From contig JADLFU010000011.1 of NCBI GenBank assembly GCA_020849655.1, positions 1-64,000 on the forward strand: DNA of 64,000 bases. Direction: 5' to 3'. The notes beneath the pieces are model-generated. The model was not told the DNA's origin and searched no databases. It saw only the letters and a list, made by a program, of their open reading frames with translations. This document shows, one piece after another, positions 29,071 to 39,753 of the stretch. Position 1 is the stretch's first letter. Every line of letters begins with the position of its first letter. The DNA comes from Polyangiaceae bacterium. Lineage in GTDB: Bacteria; Myxococcota_A; Polyangia; Polyangiales; Polyangiaceae. A program made the position numbers and the translations under genes.

Positions 29071-30318
29071 ATGTCGCTCGAGCGAGAGCTCTCGTCGGTC
29101 GAGGGTGGCCGGAGGTGGCTGAAGCGCGGCGCGCCGGTCGCCGTCGTCGCGCTGCTCCTCGGCGCGGCCGTCGCCTATCGGCGGGGCACCGCGCCGCCGC
29201 CGCCCGCGCGGTATGTCGCGGAGGACGCGACCACGGGCGACGTCGTCGAGACCGTGCAGTCGACGGGCGTCATCAAGCCCGTGACCGAGGTGAAGGTCGG
29301 CGCGCAGGTCTCGGGGCGCGTGTCGCGCGTGTTCGTCGACTTCAACTCCGTCGTGAAGAAGGGCGAGCTGCTCGCCGAGATCGATCCCCTGCTCATCGGC
29401 GCGCAGGTCGAGCAGAACCGCGCGCAGCGGCTCGCCCAGCGCGCCGGGCTCGCGCGGGCGGAGGCGAACGTCGCCACCATCAAGGTGTCGGTCGAGCGGC
29501 TGCGGCGCCTTCGGGCAGAGAGCCTGGCGACGCAGGCCGAGCTCGATCAGGCGCAGGGCCAGCTCGACGCCGCCGTCGCCGACGTCGCGCAGGCGCGCGC
29601 GCAGATCGCGATGGTCGACGCGCAGGTGTCCGCGTCCCAGGCGAACCTCTCCTTCACCAAGATCTTCGCGCCCATCGACGGCGTCGTGACCGACCGCCAG
29701 ATCGATCCCGGCCAGACGGTCGCCGCGAGCTTCCAGGCGCCGGTGCTGTTCGTCATCGCGGAGGACCTGCGCAAGATGCGGGTGTTCGCGGACATCGACG
29801 AGGCCGACGTCGGCAAGCTGGCGGAGGGCATGGCGGCCGAGGCCCAGGTCGACGCGTTCTTCGGCCAGCGCTTCCAGGGGAGGGTGAGCCAGATCCGCTA
29901 CGCGCCCAACTCCGTGCAGGGCGTCGTCACGTACACGGCGATCATCGAGGTCGAGAACCCCGACCGCAAGCTGCGCCCCGGCATGACGGCGACCGTCACC
30001 GTGCGCACGAAGGAGGCGAAGGCCGCGCCGCGCGTCCCGAACGCGGCGCTCAGGTTCAAGCCGACGCCCGAGAAGGACAAGGACGGCAGGCCCGTCCCGA
30101 GGCCGCCGGAGCCGCCGCTCGAGCCGGGCACGGGGCGCGTCCACGTGCTGGTGGACCCCGCGCGCGGCCACGAGCGGATCGAGGCGCGCGTCGTCAAGAT
30201 CGGCGTGACGGACGGCGTCTTCACCGCGCTCGCGGAGCCGCTGCCGCCGGGCCTGAAGGTGGTCGTCGACGAGACGGACGACAAGGCCGGCAAGAAGGGC
30301 GGCCCGAGGATCTTCTGA
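29071..30318 (+). CDS. MacA-type periplasmic adaptor (membrane fusion protein)
   Basis: A 415-residue RND/ABC adaptor. One N-terminal membrane anchor (about 20-38), a lipoyl-like barrel (VQSTGVIKPVTEVKVGAQVSGRV), a coiled-coil hairpin of about 100 residues (AQVEQNRAQRLAQRAGLAR), and the second lipoyl half (FTKIFAPIDGVVTDRQIDPGQTV) followed by the beta-barrel domain (LRKMRVFADIDEADVGKL). It would link an inner-membrane transporter to the outer membrane. The C-terminal region has a Pro/Lys/Glu-rich insert near residues 330-355. ATG 29071 is chosen. It is followed two bases after its stop by an ABC ATPase. Confidence 0.93.
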   Translation: MSLERELSSVEGGRRWLKRGAPVAVVALLLGAAVAYRRGTAPPPPARYVAEDATTGDVVETVQSTGVIKPVTEVKVGAQVSGRVSRVFVDFNSVVKKGELLAEIDPLLIGAQVEQNRAQRLAQRAGLARAEANVATIKVSVERLRRLRAESLATQAELDQAQGQLDAAVADVAQARAQIAMVDAQVSASQANLSFTKIFAPIDGVVTDRQIDPGQTVAASFQAPVLFVIAEDLRKMRVFADIDEADVGKLAEGMAAEAQVDAFFGQRFQGRVSQIRYAPNSVQGVVTYTAIIEVENPDRKLRPGMTATVTVRTKEAKAAPRVPNAALRFKPTPEKDKDGRPVPRPPEPPLEPGTGRVHVLVDPARGHERIEARVVKIGVTDGVFTALAEPLPPGLKVVVDETDDKAGKKGGPRIF

Positions 30319-30319
30319 C

Positions 30320-31057
<738 letters not shown>

Positions 31058-31079
31058 GCGGCGCGCTCGAAAATCCGAT

Positions 31080-31093
31080 TGAAACATGTTCTA
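31080..31093. promoter_or_regulatory. AACATGTT palindrome, KstR/TetR-operator-like
   Basis: TGAAACATGTTCTA fits the published KstR pattern T-NN-AAC-NN-GTT-NN-A. It lies in the 44-bp gap between the ABC ATPase stop and ATG 31102 of the flavoprotein, nine bases before the start. The core AACATGTT is perfectly symmetric and AT-rich against a very GC-rich background. Operator function is inferred. Confidence 0.5.
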
Positions 31094-31101
31094 GTCGGCG
31101 C

Positions 31102-32625
31102 ATGGTCCACCCGCGCGTCGCCTCGACCGAGACCCAACCCCACGACGGCGAGGGCGAGCTGCTCCCCACACGCCCGCTCCGCGCCACGGAGATCGAGCGC
31201 TTCGACGACGAGGCGGACGTGGTGATTGTTGGTTTTGGAGGTGCCGGCGCCTCGGCCGCCATCGAGGCCTGCGGCGCGGGCGCCAGGGTGCTGGTGCTCG
31301 AGCGAGGCTCGGAGGGAGGCGGCTCGACCGCCCAGTCCGGCGGCATCCTCTACTTCGGCGGCGGCACGCCCATCCAGCGCGCGTGCGGGTTCGACGACAG
31401 CGTCGAGGAGATGTTCAAGTACGTCCTCGCGGCGAGCGGGCCGAACCCCGACGAGGCCAAGGTGCGCGCGTTCTGTGAAGGCAGCCTCGAGCACTTCGCG
31501 TGGTTCCTCGAGCAGGGGGTCGAGTTCAAGCCGTCGTTCTACGCGAAGAAGACGACCGAGCCGCCGACCGACGACTGTCTCCTCTACTCTGGCAACGAGG
31601 ACTGCTGGCCCTTCAACCTCGTCGCGCGACCCGCCCCGCGCGGGCACAAGCCGAAGACCACCGGCAGCGCCGGCGGGCTCATCATGAAGCGCCTCATGGC
31701 GAGGGCGACGGCGCTCGGCGCGCGCGTGATGGAGAACGCGCGCGCGCAGACGCTGGTGGTCGACGCCGACGGGCGCGTCGTCGGCGTCGCGGCGAGGGTG
31801 CTCGGCGAGCGCCGCGTGGTCCGCGCGCACAAGGGGGTCATCCTCACGGCGGGCGGCTTCATCATGAACCCGCGGATGGTGGCCCAGCACGCGCCGAAGC
31901 TCCTCGCGGTCAACATCCAGATCGGCAACCCCGGCGACGACGGCGCGGGCATCCTGATGGGCGTGGGCGCCGGCGGCGGGACGATCTGCATGGGCGAGGG
32001 GTTCGTCTCGATGCCGTTCTACCCTCCGTCGAAGCTCGTCAACGGCATCATCGTGAACGAGCAGGGCCAGCGCTTCGTCAACGAGGACGCGTACCACGGC
32101 CGCACGGGCGACTTCATCCTCCGGCAGTCCGGCGGCCGAGCGTACCTCATCGTCGACAACAACTCCTACGGTCGCCCGATCTCCGGCATGCAACTGAAGG
32201 CCGCGGAGGAGACGGTGGCCGAGCTGGAGGGCGCGCTCGGGCTGCCGGCCGGATCGCTGACGCACACTGTCGATTTCTACAACCGTCACGCCGCGGCGGG
32301 GGCGGATCCGCTGTTTCACAAGAAGCGCGACTACCTCGCGCCGCTGTCGGAGCCGCCGTTCGCGGCCATCGACCTCTCGATCGACAAGGCCGTCGTCCCC
32401 GGCTTCACGATGGGCGGGCTCGACACCCTGCCGACCGGGGAGGTGGTGAGCGCCGCGGGGACGGTGGTGAAGGGGCTGTACGCCGCGGGGCGCACCACCG
32501 CCGGCATCCCGAGGTCCGCCGGGGGCTACTCGAGCGGGCTGTCGATCGGCTGCGCGACGTTCTTCGGGCGTCGAGCGGGCAGGGCAGCGGCGGCGACGAC
32601 GACCGAGCGACACGGCGAAGGCTGA
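31102..32625 (+). CDS. FAD-dependent oxidoreductase, KstD / fumarate-reductase flavoprotein family
   Basis: A 507-residue flavoprotein. The N-terminal dinucleotide fold is VVIVGFGGAGASAAIEA (about residues 35-52), followed by LVLERGSEGGGSTAQSGG, and the C-terminal FAD motif is GLYAAGRTTAGIPRSAGGYSSGLS. These fit 3-ketosteroid dehydrogenase and fumarate-reductase flavoproteins; which substrate is reduced or oxidised cannot be told. The start is set at ATG 31102: an earlier frame start at 31054 would overlap the ABC gene and run through the operator-like palindrome. The palindrome suggests the gene has its own lipid- or steroid-linked control. Confidence 0.85.
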   Translation: MVHPRVASTETQPHDGEGELLPTRPLRATEIERFDDEADVVIVGFGGAGASAAIEACGAGARVLVLERGSEGGGSTAQSGGILYFGGGTPIQRACGFDDSVEEMFKYVLAASGPNPDEAKVRAFCEGSLEHFAWFLEQGVEFKPSFYAKKTTEPPTDDCLLYSGNEDCWPFNLVARPAPRGHKPKTTGSAGGLIMKRLMARATALGARVMENARAQTLVVDADGRVVGVAARVLGERRVVRAHKGVILTAGGFIMNPRMVAQHAPKLLAVNIQIGNPGDDGAGILMGVGAGGGTICMGEGFVSMPFYPPSKLVNGIIVNEQGQRFVNEDAYHGRTGDFILRQSGGRAYLIVDNNSYGRPISGMQLKAAEETVAELEGALGLPAGSLTHTVDFYNRHAAAGADPLFHKKRDYLAPLSEPPFAAIDLSIDKAVVPGFTMGGLDTLPTGEVVSAAGTVVKGLYAAGRTTAGIPRSAGGYSSGLSIGCATFFGRRAGRAAAATTTERHGEG

Positions 32626-32632
32626 CGTCTTC

Positions 32633-32797
32633 CATGGGTGTTTCTTCGACTACTTTCGCTACAGGGAGTCACACCGGTTGAAATACGAAGCATGTCTGGC
32701 GAAGAGGCCGCGTGCCGAGGTGGCCGCGTGCTTGTTTCAAGTCTACGCGGAGGCTCCGACGGGCGAGGCGCCTTGGCTTGGCCCAGCGGCCACGTGA
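32633..32797 (+). pseudogene. Start-less protein remnant
   Basis: A 54-codon stretch with a coherent protein-like reading (GCFFDYFRYRESHRLKYEA, then VAACLFQVYAEAPTGEAPW) ending in TGA at 32795. It has no start codon at its left end and clearly more A/T than the flanks. It looks like the 3' end of a lost or recombined gene. Not recognised. Confidence 0.4.
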
Positions 32798-33140
32798 TAG
32801 GACTGCGGGGCGCCTGCCGCACCTCCGGGCGCCGTCGTCCGGACGTTCGGCTCGAGAGGTAGCGTCGCTTGCCGCGGCGACCGGGGCCGAGCGCAGCACA
32901 ACGCCCCATCAGGGCACGCCGGCGGGATACGCGTCCCGTTGGCCCGTAGGCGAGCGTCGCGGACGACCAGCACCCTGTCGGCCGTGAGCGGGAGCGGCGC
33001 GGTGAGTGACAGCGACGAGTCCACGGCGTCGATCCGCGCGCCCGGCGGCAGCGACCAGGTCGCGCGCCGAGGAGCGCCGTGAGCACGTGCGGGCGGCGGG
33101 CGAGCAGTTCCGCGATGGCTTCGTGCTCCCTGCCGGGCAC
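32743..33140 (-). pseudogene. Frameshifted gene remnant (HEA..ELLARRP family-like)
   Basis: On the minus strand a GTG-led frame begins with MPGREHEAIAELLARRPHVL and continues as TALLGA, after which the reading makes sense only one frame over (WSLPPGARIDAVDSSLS and on to LPLTADRVLVVRDARLR), ending at 32743. One frameshift near 33058 is needed to join them. The opening resembles a family widespread in actinobacteria and myxobacteria that begins with HE...ELF..RP and has an ADLV/VLVLRD motif about 60 residues in; this is recall only. Full members are about 250-300 residues, so it is also truncated. Confidence 0.45.
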
Positions 33141-33263
33141 CTCGGTCCCCTTTGCACGCGGCCTGCCAGTCCGGGACCGCCATGTTTCTGGGGAGATCCA
33201 GCGCGGCGCCCCTGGACGTGGACGCGCGTCCGCTGGACGAGCGCGTCCACCCTCGGCCGCGCG

Positions 33264-34631
33264 TCAGGCGTCGAACTCGGGGAACGGAGTGGCGGGCTCG
33301 AGCGCCGCGGAGAAGTGCCGGAGGTGCGCGGGCGCGGACAGGATGCGCATCGCGGGCAGCTGGTGCCGGACGCGCGCCACGTCCTCGGCGACCGCGCCCA
33401 CGTAGTCGATGTGGCTCTGCGTGTAGACGCGGCGAGGGATGGCCAGGCGCACCAGCTGGCGCCGCCCCTCGCCCGGGCCGAACATCAGCTCGCCGATCTC
33501 GCAGCTGCGCAGCCCCCCCGCGAGGTAGAGCGCGCACGCGAGCGACTGACCGGGGAGATCCGACGGCGCGAGGTGAGGCAGCGCGGCGCCCGCGTCGAGG
33601 TAGACGGCGTGCGCCGCCGCGGGCTGGACGACGACGAGCCCGTCGTCCTCCATGCGCTTCGCGAGGTAGCGCGCCGCCGCGTAGCGGTACTCGAGGTAGT
33701 GAGGATCGAGCACCTCGCGGAGCCCCTGCGCCATCGCGTCGAGATCGCGCCCCGCGAGCCCGCCGTACGTGGGGAAGCCCTCGGTGAGGATGAGGTTCAC
33801 CTTCACCGCCTCCGCGAGCGCCCCGTCGCGCACGCCGAGCAGGCCGCCCATGTTGACGATCGCGTCCTTCTTCGCGCTCATCGTGAAGACGTCGGCGACG
33901 TCGAACATCGCGCGGGCGATCTCGGAGAGCGGCGTGTCGCGCATGCCCGGCTCGTCGCGCTGGATGCGGTACGCGTTCTCGGCGAATCGGCACGCGTCGA
34001 GCACGAGCGGGACGCGCGCGCGCCTGCATCGCTCGGCGACGGCGCGGAGGTTCCCGAGGGAGACCGCCTGGCCGCCCATCGTGTTGTTGGTCACGGTCAT
34101 CACGACGAACGCGATCGACCCCTCGTGCCGCGCGAGGTGCTCGTCGAGGCGCGCGAGGTCCATGTCCCCCCCGAACGGCCGGTGCGCCGTCAGCGCGTCG
34201 GCGGCCGGCAGATCGATCCCAGCACCGCCCGCCACCTCGATGTTCGCGCGGGTCGTGTCGAAGAGCCCGTTCGAGAGGACGACCTTGCCCCGGAGCGGCA
34301 CGACCGCGCAGAGGATCCGCTCCGCCGCGCGGCCCTGGTGCGTCGGCAGGACGTGCTCCATACCTGTCAGCTCGCGCACGACCTCCTGCAGCCGGAAGTA
34401 GCTCTTCGCGCCCGCGTACGACTCGTCGCCGCGCATCACCGCGCTCCACTGCTCCGCGCTCATCGCGCCGGTGCCGGAGTCGGTGAGCAGATCGATGATC
34501 ACGTCCTCGGCGCGCAGCGAGAAGAGGTTGTAACGCGCGTCCGCCAGGAGGGCGCGTCGCTCGGCCGGCGTCGTGATCTTGATGGGCTCGACGACCTTGA
34601 TACGAAACGGCTCGATGACGGGGCGTGCCAT
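33264..34631 (-). CDS. tnaA: Tryptophanase
   Basis: A 455-residue PLP enzyme of the tryptophanase / tyrosine phenol-lyase family. Tryptophanase converts tryptophan to indole, pyruvate and ammonia. The PLP lysine is in MSAKKDA (Lys255), with [20 protein letters not shown] and [11 protein letters not shown] as family blocks. Two sites separate the family members: LFDTT (Asp, as in TnaA) and [11 protein letters not shown] (Ile where tyrosine phenol-lyase has Arg) favour tryptophanase. Neither a tnaC-like leader nor a tnaB permease is adjacent. ATG 34631 starts the gene; no clear Shine-Dalgarno site is seen. Confidence 0.92.
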   Translation of the reverse strand: MARPVIEPFRIKVVEPIKITTPAERRALLADARYNLFSLRAEDVIIDLLTDSGTGAMSAEQWSAVMRGDESYAGAKSYFRLQEVVRELTGMEHVLPTHQGRAAERILCAVVPLRGKVVLSNGLFDTTRANIEVAGGAGIDLPAADALTAHRPFGGDMDLARLDEHLARHEGSIAFVVMTVTNNTMGGQAVSLGNLRAVAERCRRARVPLVLDACRFAENAYRIQRDEPGMRDTPLSEIARAMFDVADVFTMSAKKDAIVNMGGLLGVRDGALAEAVKVNLILTEGFPTYGGLAGRDLDAMAQGLREVLDPHYLEYRYAAARYLAKRMEDDGLVVVQPAAAHAVYLDAGAALPHLAPSDLPGQSLACALYLAGGLRSCEIGELMFGPGEGRRQLVRLAIPRRVYTQSHIDYVGAVAEDVARVRHQLPAMRILSAPAHLRHFSAALEPATPFPEFDA

Positions 34632-34727
34632 GCGCGGCAGTTATCACCCGCCCGCCGCGCCCGTCACCGCGGCGGAGCCGCGCCGCAAACAATGCCGCCA
34701 GGCGCCGGCTTCGGCGCAAGGGGTGCG

Positions 34728-35033
34728 TCAGATGCCGCGGGGTACCCGGTCGAGATCGATCTGGTCGAGCGCCTGCCGGATGAGGGCGCTGCGGTTGGCC
34801 TTGGTCATCCCGCGGGCCTTCAGCTCCTCGACCATCGCGTCGAGGCGCTCGAGATCGCGCGTGTACATGGAGATGCAGATCACCTTGTAGTGCTCCGGCT
34901 TGGGCGGCAGCGTCTTTGCCCGGGGGCGAGACGACGGCGACGGCGCGCCATAGAACCGACCGGACAGCACGCCCTCGACCTCGTCGCCCCCGAGCAGCGC
35001 CTCCGCCGAACCCCGAAATTCGTCACCCTTCAT
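34728..35033 (-). CDS. Small ribbon-helix-helix protein next to ParA
   Basis: A 101-residue protein starting at ATG 35033, with AGAGGAG nine bases upstream. The first 50 residues are acidic and Ser/Pro-rich; the last 50 ([20 protein letters not shown] and then [19 protein letters not shown]) have the strand-helix-helix pattern of a ribbon-helix-helix DNA-binding domain. It lies 26 bp downstream of the ParA gene, on the same strand, so it is a plausible DNA-binding partner of ParA, in the place a ParB usually has. Confidence 0.78.
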   Translation of the reverse strand: MKGDEFRGSAEALLGGDEVEGVLSGRFYGAPSPSSRPRAKTLPPKPEHYKVICISMYTRDLERLDAMVEELKARGMTKANRSALIRQALDQIDLDRVPRGI

Positions 35034-35059
35034 CGCTCTCTTCTCCTCTGTGTCGAAGC

Positions 35060-36280
35060 TCAGGCGCTCTCCGCCACTCGCAGCGTCGCGTCCGGCGCGA
35101 CCGCGCCGAGGATGCGGTCGACCGCGTGCTGGTAGTCCTCGCAGGAGGCGGAGCCGGGGGCGTACTCCCACAGCGTCTGCCCCTGCGCCGGCGCCTCCTT
35201 GATCTTGATGGCCTGGCGCACGGGGCGGAGCGTCCGCTCACCGAAGTGCTTCTTCAGCGTGTCGACGGCTTCGTGACAGATCTTGGCGCGCGCGTCGTAC
35301 ATCGTCGGGAGGATCCCCCAGATGCGCACGGGGTGATGCAACAGCTGGTTCACGCTCTTCACTGTCTTGATGACCTGACGCATCCCGACGAGTGACAGGT
35401 AGTCGCAGGCGACGGGCACGAGGACGCTGTCGACGAAGCACAGCGCGTTCTGGTTCAACAGGGAGAGGCTCGGGGAGCAGTCGACGATCACGTGATCGTA
35501 GGAGCGCGCGAGCTGCGAGAGGCGCGACGCGAGCACGCGGTCGCGGTTCTGTCGCCCGGCGAGGTACAGCTCCGCCGCCGCCAGCGTCTCGTTTGACGGC
35601 AGCACGTCGAGGCCGGGCCGCACGTTGGTGACAGCGTCCTTGCCGGCGAGCCCCATCACGAGCACGTGGTAGAGCGAGCGCTCGCTCTTCATGCCAAGTG
35701 ATACGCCGACGTTCCCCTGGGCGTCGGTGTCGACGAGCAGCACGCGCTTGCCCCGGCGCGCGAGCCCCGACGCCAGCGTCACGGAGGTGGTGGTCTTGCC
35801 GGTGCCGCCCTTGTGGTTGAAGATCGCGAGGTAGCGCGGCAGATCGGGCTCGGCCGGAGACGCCGGCCGCGCCGCGGGCGAGAGCGAGATGGCCTCGGCG
35901 GGCGCAGCGACGGGCCGGCGCGCGGGCGCCTCGTCGACGGCCTCCGCGACGAGCCGGGGCGCCGACGCCTCCGCGGCCTCGCGCGCCAGCTCGCCGAGCC
36001 GGACGCCGCGCGACTCCGCGCCGAGCTGGCCGCGGCACTCGGGGCCGCACGCGTACCTCCGCTGGCCCTTCACGTAGAGCACCTGGCTCACCAGCTCGAC
36101 GGTGAAGCGCGTGGCGCACGCGTCGCACGCGACGGCGCCGTCGCCGCCCGCGCGCTGGCTCGTCTCCAGGCAGCGCTGGGAGCAGTAGTACGAGAAGCCG
36201 CCGTCGCGCTCCTCGCTCTGGTAGCGGAACTGGACGTCGAAGCTGGTGCTGCACACCGTGCAAGAGGCTCGCATCGCCAT
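35060..36280 (-). CDS. ParA-type ATPase with two N-terminal zinc-ribbon motifs
   Basis: A 406-residue protein. Residues 1-80 contain two Cys clusters, each about 30 residues: CTVC...YYCSQRC and CDAC...ACGPEC. A Pro/Ala-rich linker (about 90-145) leads to a ParA ATPase (about 148-406) with deviant Walker A KGGTGKTTTSV, LLVDTDAQGNVGVSLG and HVIVDCSPSLSLLNQNAL. ParA proteins use ATP-driven gradients on the nucleoid to move chromosomes, plasmids or complexes. The Cys clusters probably mediate partner binding. ATG 36280 is chosen; ATG 36274 also fits. It is followed by the RHH gene; no parB is adjacent, so a specialised cargo is likely. Confidence 0.9.
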   Translation of the reverse strand: MAMRASCTVCSTSFDVQFRYQSEERDGGFSYYCSQRCLETSQRAGGDGAVACDACATRFTVELVSQVLYVKGQRRYACGPECRGQLGAESRGVRLGELAREAAEASAPRLVAEAVDEAPARRPVAAPAEAISLSPAARPASPAEPDLPRYLAIFNHKGGTGKTTTSVTLASGLARRGKRVLLVDTDAQGNVGVSLGMKSERSLYHVLVMGLAGKDAVTNVRPGLDVLPSNETLAAAELYLAGRQNRDRVLASRLSQLARSYDHVIVDCSPSLSLLNQNALCFVDSVLVPVACDYLSLVGMRQVIKTVKSVNQLLHHPVRIWGILPTMYDARAKICHEAVDTLKKHFGERTLRPVRQAIKIKEAPAQGQTLWEYAPGSASCEDYQHAVDRILGAVAPDATLRVAESA

Positions 36281-36357
36281 GGCGTGACGGGCTCCATCAC
36301 GTCCGGCGCGGCCAGGCCAAATTTCTGGCGCGAGATCTCTCGTCTCGGCGGCGCCGC

Positions 36358-39300
36358 TCAGCCGCGCGCGTCCCACTCCTGCAGCGACATCACCTGCGGC
36401 TCGCCGTCCTCGGCCTCGAGCGCCGCGACGCCGGCGAGCGCGGCGCTCATGGTCGTGAAGTACGGCACGCTCGCGAGCAGCGCCTGCCGGCGCATCGCGT
36501 AGCTGTCCCGGATCGATTTCGCGCCGACCGTGGTGTTGACGACGAGCGAGATGTCTCCGTGGCGAAGTGCGTCGACGACGTGCGGCGAGCCCTCGGCGAC
36601 CTTGTTCACGCGCTCGCACGGCACGCGGGAGCGCGACAGCGCGTCGGCGGTGCCCCCCGTCGCGACGACGTCGAGGCCGAGGTTGCGCAGGCGGCGGCCG
36701 AGCTGCACCGCGGCGGGCTTGTCGGCGTCCTTGACGCTGATGAGCGCCTTGCCCTTCCTCGGGAGCGCCATCCCGCTCGCGAGCAGCGCCTTGCCGAGCG
36801 CCCGCTCGAACGTGCTGGCGATGCCCATCACCTCGCCGGTCGAGCGCATCTCGGGGCCGAGGATCGTGTCGACGCCGGGGAACTTCGCGAACGGGAACAC
36901 GCTCTCCTTCACCGCGACGTGCCGCGGCCACGCGAGGTCGTGGCAGCCCAGCTCGTCGAGGCTCATCCCCGAGATGACGCACGCGGCGAGCTTCGCGAGC
37001 GGGCGCCCCGTCGCCTTCGAGACGAACGGCACGGTGCGCGACGCGCGAGGGTTCACCTCGATGACGTAGACCTGGTCGTCCTTCACGGCGAACTGCACGT
37101 TCATCAGGCCGCGCACGCCGAGCTCGAGCGCGAGCCGGCGCGTCGCCTCCTCGATGCGCTCGACCGTCGCGATCGGCAGCGTGTGCGGCGGCAGCACGCT
37201 CGTCGAGTCGCCCGAGTGCACGCCCGCCTCCTCGATGTGCTGCATCACGCCGCCGATGACGACGCGCTTGCCGTCGGAGAGGCAGTCGACGTCGACCTCG
37301 GTCGCGTCGCGGAGGACCTCGTCGATGAGCACCGTCTGCGTGCCGGCCTCCCTCGCCGCCTCGCGCGCGAGGTGCATGTACGCGGCGAATTCGCCCTCGT
37401 CGTGGCAGATCATCATCGCGCGCCCGCCGAGCACGTAGCTCGGGCGCACGAGCACCGGGAACCCGATGCCGCGCGCCACGGCGAAGGCCTCCTCCTCGCT
37501 CTTCGCGATCCCGCCGCGCGGGCGCAACAGATCGAGCTTCGTCAAGAGCTGGTCGAAGCGCTCGCGGTCCTCGGCGCGGTCGATCGCGTCCTCGCTCGTG
37601 CCGAGGATGCGCACCCCGGCCCGCGCGAGCGGCACGGCGAGCTTGAGCGGGGTCTGCCCGCCGAACTGGACGATGACGCCCTCGGGGCGCTCGCGCTCGC
37701 AGATCGCGAGCACGTCCTCGAAGGTGAGAGGCTCGAAGAAGAGGCGGTCTGACGTGTCGAAGTCGGTCGACACCGTCTCGGGGTTGCAGTTGACCATCAG
37801 CGTCTCGACGCCGAGCTCGCGCAGCGCCATCGCCGCGTGGACGCAGCAGTAGTCGAACTCGATCCCCTGGCCGATGCGGTTGGGGCCTCCGCCGAGGATG
37901 ACGATCTTGCGGCGCACCGTCGGCGCGAGCTCCTGCTCGCTCTCGTACGTCCCGTACAGGTACGGGGTGTGCGCGATGAACTCGGCCGCACAGGTGTCCA
38001 CGCGCCCGTAGACAGGCTCGACGCCGAGCCCGCGGCGCTCCTCGTGGACGTCGAGCTCGGTCGCGCCGTGCGCGCCCCCGCCGGCGAGCAGCTGGCGGTC
38101 GGAGAAGCCGAGGCGCTTCAGCCCGCGCATGAGCTCGGCGCGCGCGTCGCCCGAGAGCGACGCGAGCCGCGGGATGTCACGCTCGGCGTCGAGGATGCGG
38201 GCGATCTGCGCGAGGAACCACGGGTCGATCTTCGTGCGCTCGTGCACCTCCGCCTGCGACATGCCGAGGCGCATCGCGTCCGCGACGTGGAACAGCCGCT
38301 CGGCCGTCGCGACGCCGATGAGCTTCGAGAGCGCCTCGCGCGTCTCGTCGTCGGTCGCGGGCGGCAGGTGCTGCGGCGCGGCGGGCGCCGACGGCGCGTC
38401 GATGCCGAGATCGCGCGCGGCCGGCACGATCGACGCTGCGAGCTCGCGGTAGTCGACCCGTCCGCGCAGCGACACGAGGCCCTCGCGCCCCGTCTCGAGG
38501 CTGCGCGCCGCCTTCTGCAGGGCCTCGGGGAAGGTGCGCCCGATGCTCATCGCCTCGCCGACGCTCTTCATCTGCGTGCCGAGGCGCGGATCGGCGCCCG
38601 GGAACTTCTCGAACGCGAAGCGCGGCCACTTCACGACGACGTAGTCGATGGTCGGCTCGAACGCCGCCGAGGTGTGCGTGATGTCGTTGCGCAGCTCGTC
38701 GAGGCGGTACCCGACGGCGAGCTTGGAGGCGATCTTCGCGATCGGGTACCCGGTCGCCTTCGACGCGAGCGCCGACGAGCGCGACACGCGCGGGTTCATC
38801 TCGATGACGACGAAGCGGCCGTCGCGGGGGTTCACGGCGAACTGCACGTTCGACCCGCCGGTCTCGACGCCGATCTCGGTCATGATCGCGCGCGCCGCCG
38901 AGCGCAGGCGCTGGAACTCCCGGTCCGTCAGCGTCATCGAGGGCGCGACGGTGATGCTGTCGCCCGTGTGCACGCCCATCGGATCGAGGTTCTCGATCGA
39001 GCAGACGACGATGAAATTGTCAGCTTTGTCGCGGATGACCTCGAGCTCGTACTCCTTCCAGCCGATGAGGCTCTCCTCGACGAGCACCTCGCCGGTCGGC
39101 GAGCACCGCAGCGCCCACGCGACCTTCTCCTCGAGCTCCGACGGCGTGGTGACGATGCCGCCGCCGGCCCCGCCGAGCGTGAAGCTCGGGCGGAGGATGG
39201 CCGGGTACCCGGTGCGCTCGACGATGCGCCGCGCGTCCTCGACGCTGTACGCGTAGTCGCTGCGCGGCGACTCGAGGCCGATCCTGTCCATCGCCTCCTT

Positions 39301-39696
39301 GAAGAGCCGGCGGTCCTCGGCCTTCTTGATCGCCTCGGGGCTCGCGCCGATGAGCTCGACGCCGAGGCGCGAGAGCACGCCGTCCTCGTGCAGCTCGAGC
39401 GCGAGGTTGAGCGCCGTCTGTCCGCCGAGGGTCGGCAGCACCGCCTGCGGGCGCTCTCGCTCCAGGATCTTCGCGACCGTGCGGCGCTCGAGCGGCTCGA
39501 CGTACGTGCGGTCGGCGAGCTCCGGATCGGTCATGATCGTCGCCGGGTTGGAGTTGACGAGGACGACCTCGTAGCCCTCCTGCTTCAGCGATTTGGCGCC
39601 CTGGCACCCCGAGTAGTCGAACTCGCACGCCTGGCCGATCACGATGGGGCCCGACCCCAACAGGAGGATCTTCTGGAGGTCGTCTCGTCGCGGCAT
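36358..39696 (-). CDS. carB: Carbamoyl-phosphate synthase large subunit
   Basis: A 1112-residue enzyme that makes carbamoyl phosphate from bicarbonate, ammonia from CarA and two ATP, feeding pyrimidine and arginine synthesis. Two homologous ATP-grasp halves are present: the first starts at [19 protein letters not shown] and the second at [23 protein letters not shown] linker oligomerisation domain lies between and an MGS-like allosteric domain ends the protein ([16 protein letters not shown] onward). ATG 39696 gives [12 protein letters not shown]. carA is not adjacent. Confidence 0.98.
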   Translation of the reverse strand: MPRRDDLQKILLLGSGPIVIGQACEFDYSGCQGAKSLKQEGYEVVLVNSNPATIMTDPELADRTYVEPLERRTVAKILERERPQAVLPTLGGQTALNLALELHEDGVLSRLGVELIGASPEAIKKAEDRRLFKEAMDRIGLESPRSDYAYSVEDARRIVERTGYPAILRPSFTLGGAGGGIVTTPSELEEKVAWALRCSPTGEVLVEESLIGWKEYELEVIRDKADNFIVVCSIENLDPMGVHTGDSITVAPSMTLTDREFQRLRSAARAIMTEIGVETGGSNVQFAVNPRDGRFVVIEMNPRVSRSSALASKATGYPIAKIASKLAVGYRLDELRNDITHTSAAFEPTIDYVVVKWPRFAFEKFPGADPRLGTQMKSVGEAMSIGRTFPEALQKAARSLETGREGLVSLRGRVDYRELAASIVPAARDLGIDAPSAPAAPQHLPPATDDETREALSKLIGVATAERLFHVADAMRLGMSQAEVHERTKIDPWFLAQIARILDAERDIPRLASLSGDARAELMRGLKRLGFSDRQLLAGGGAHGATELDVHEERRGLGVEPVYGRVDTCAAEFIAHTPYLYGTYESEQELAPTVRRKIVILGGGPNRIGQGIEFDYCCVHAAMALRELGVETLMVNCNPETVSTDFDTSDRLFFEPLTFEDVLAICERERPEGVIVQFGGQTPLKLAVPLARAGVRILGTSEDAIDRAEDRERFDQLLTKLDLLRPRGGIAKSEEEAFAVARGIGFPVLVRPSYVLGGRAMMICHDEGEFAAYMHLAREAAREAGTQTVLIDEVLRDATEVDVDCLSDGKRVVIGGVMQHIEEAGVHSGDSTSVLPPHTLPIATVERIEEATRRLALELGVRGLMNVQFAVKDDQVYVIEVNPRASRTVPFVSKATGRPLAKLAACVISGMSLDELGCHDLAWPRHVAVKESVFPFAKFPGVDTILGPEMRSTGEVMGIASTFERALGKALLASGMALPRKGKALISVKDADKPAAVQLGRRLRNLGLDVVATGGTADALSRSRVPCERVNKVAEGSPHVVDALRHGDISLVVNTTVGAKSIRDSYAMRRQALLASVPYFTTMSAALAGVAALEAEDGEPQVMSLQEWDARG

Positions 39697-39753
39697 CGCG
39701 CGGGCCGTTAGCACGAGCCTACGGGCGCGCGACGGCGATCTCTGGTTCCCGCG

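Noticed and set aside
32638-32862. Plus-strand small ORF beginning MFLRLLSLQGVTPVE
   Set aside because: Another frame of the same region (32633-32797) reads more coherently, and it overlaps the pseudogene.
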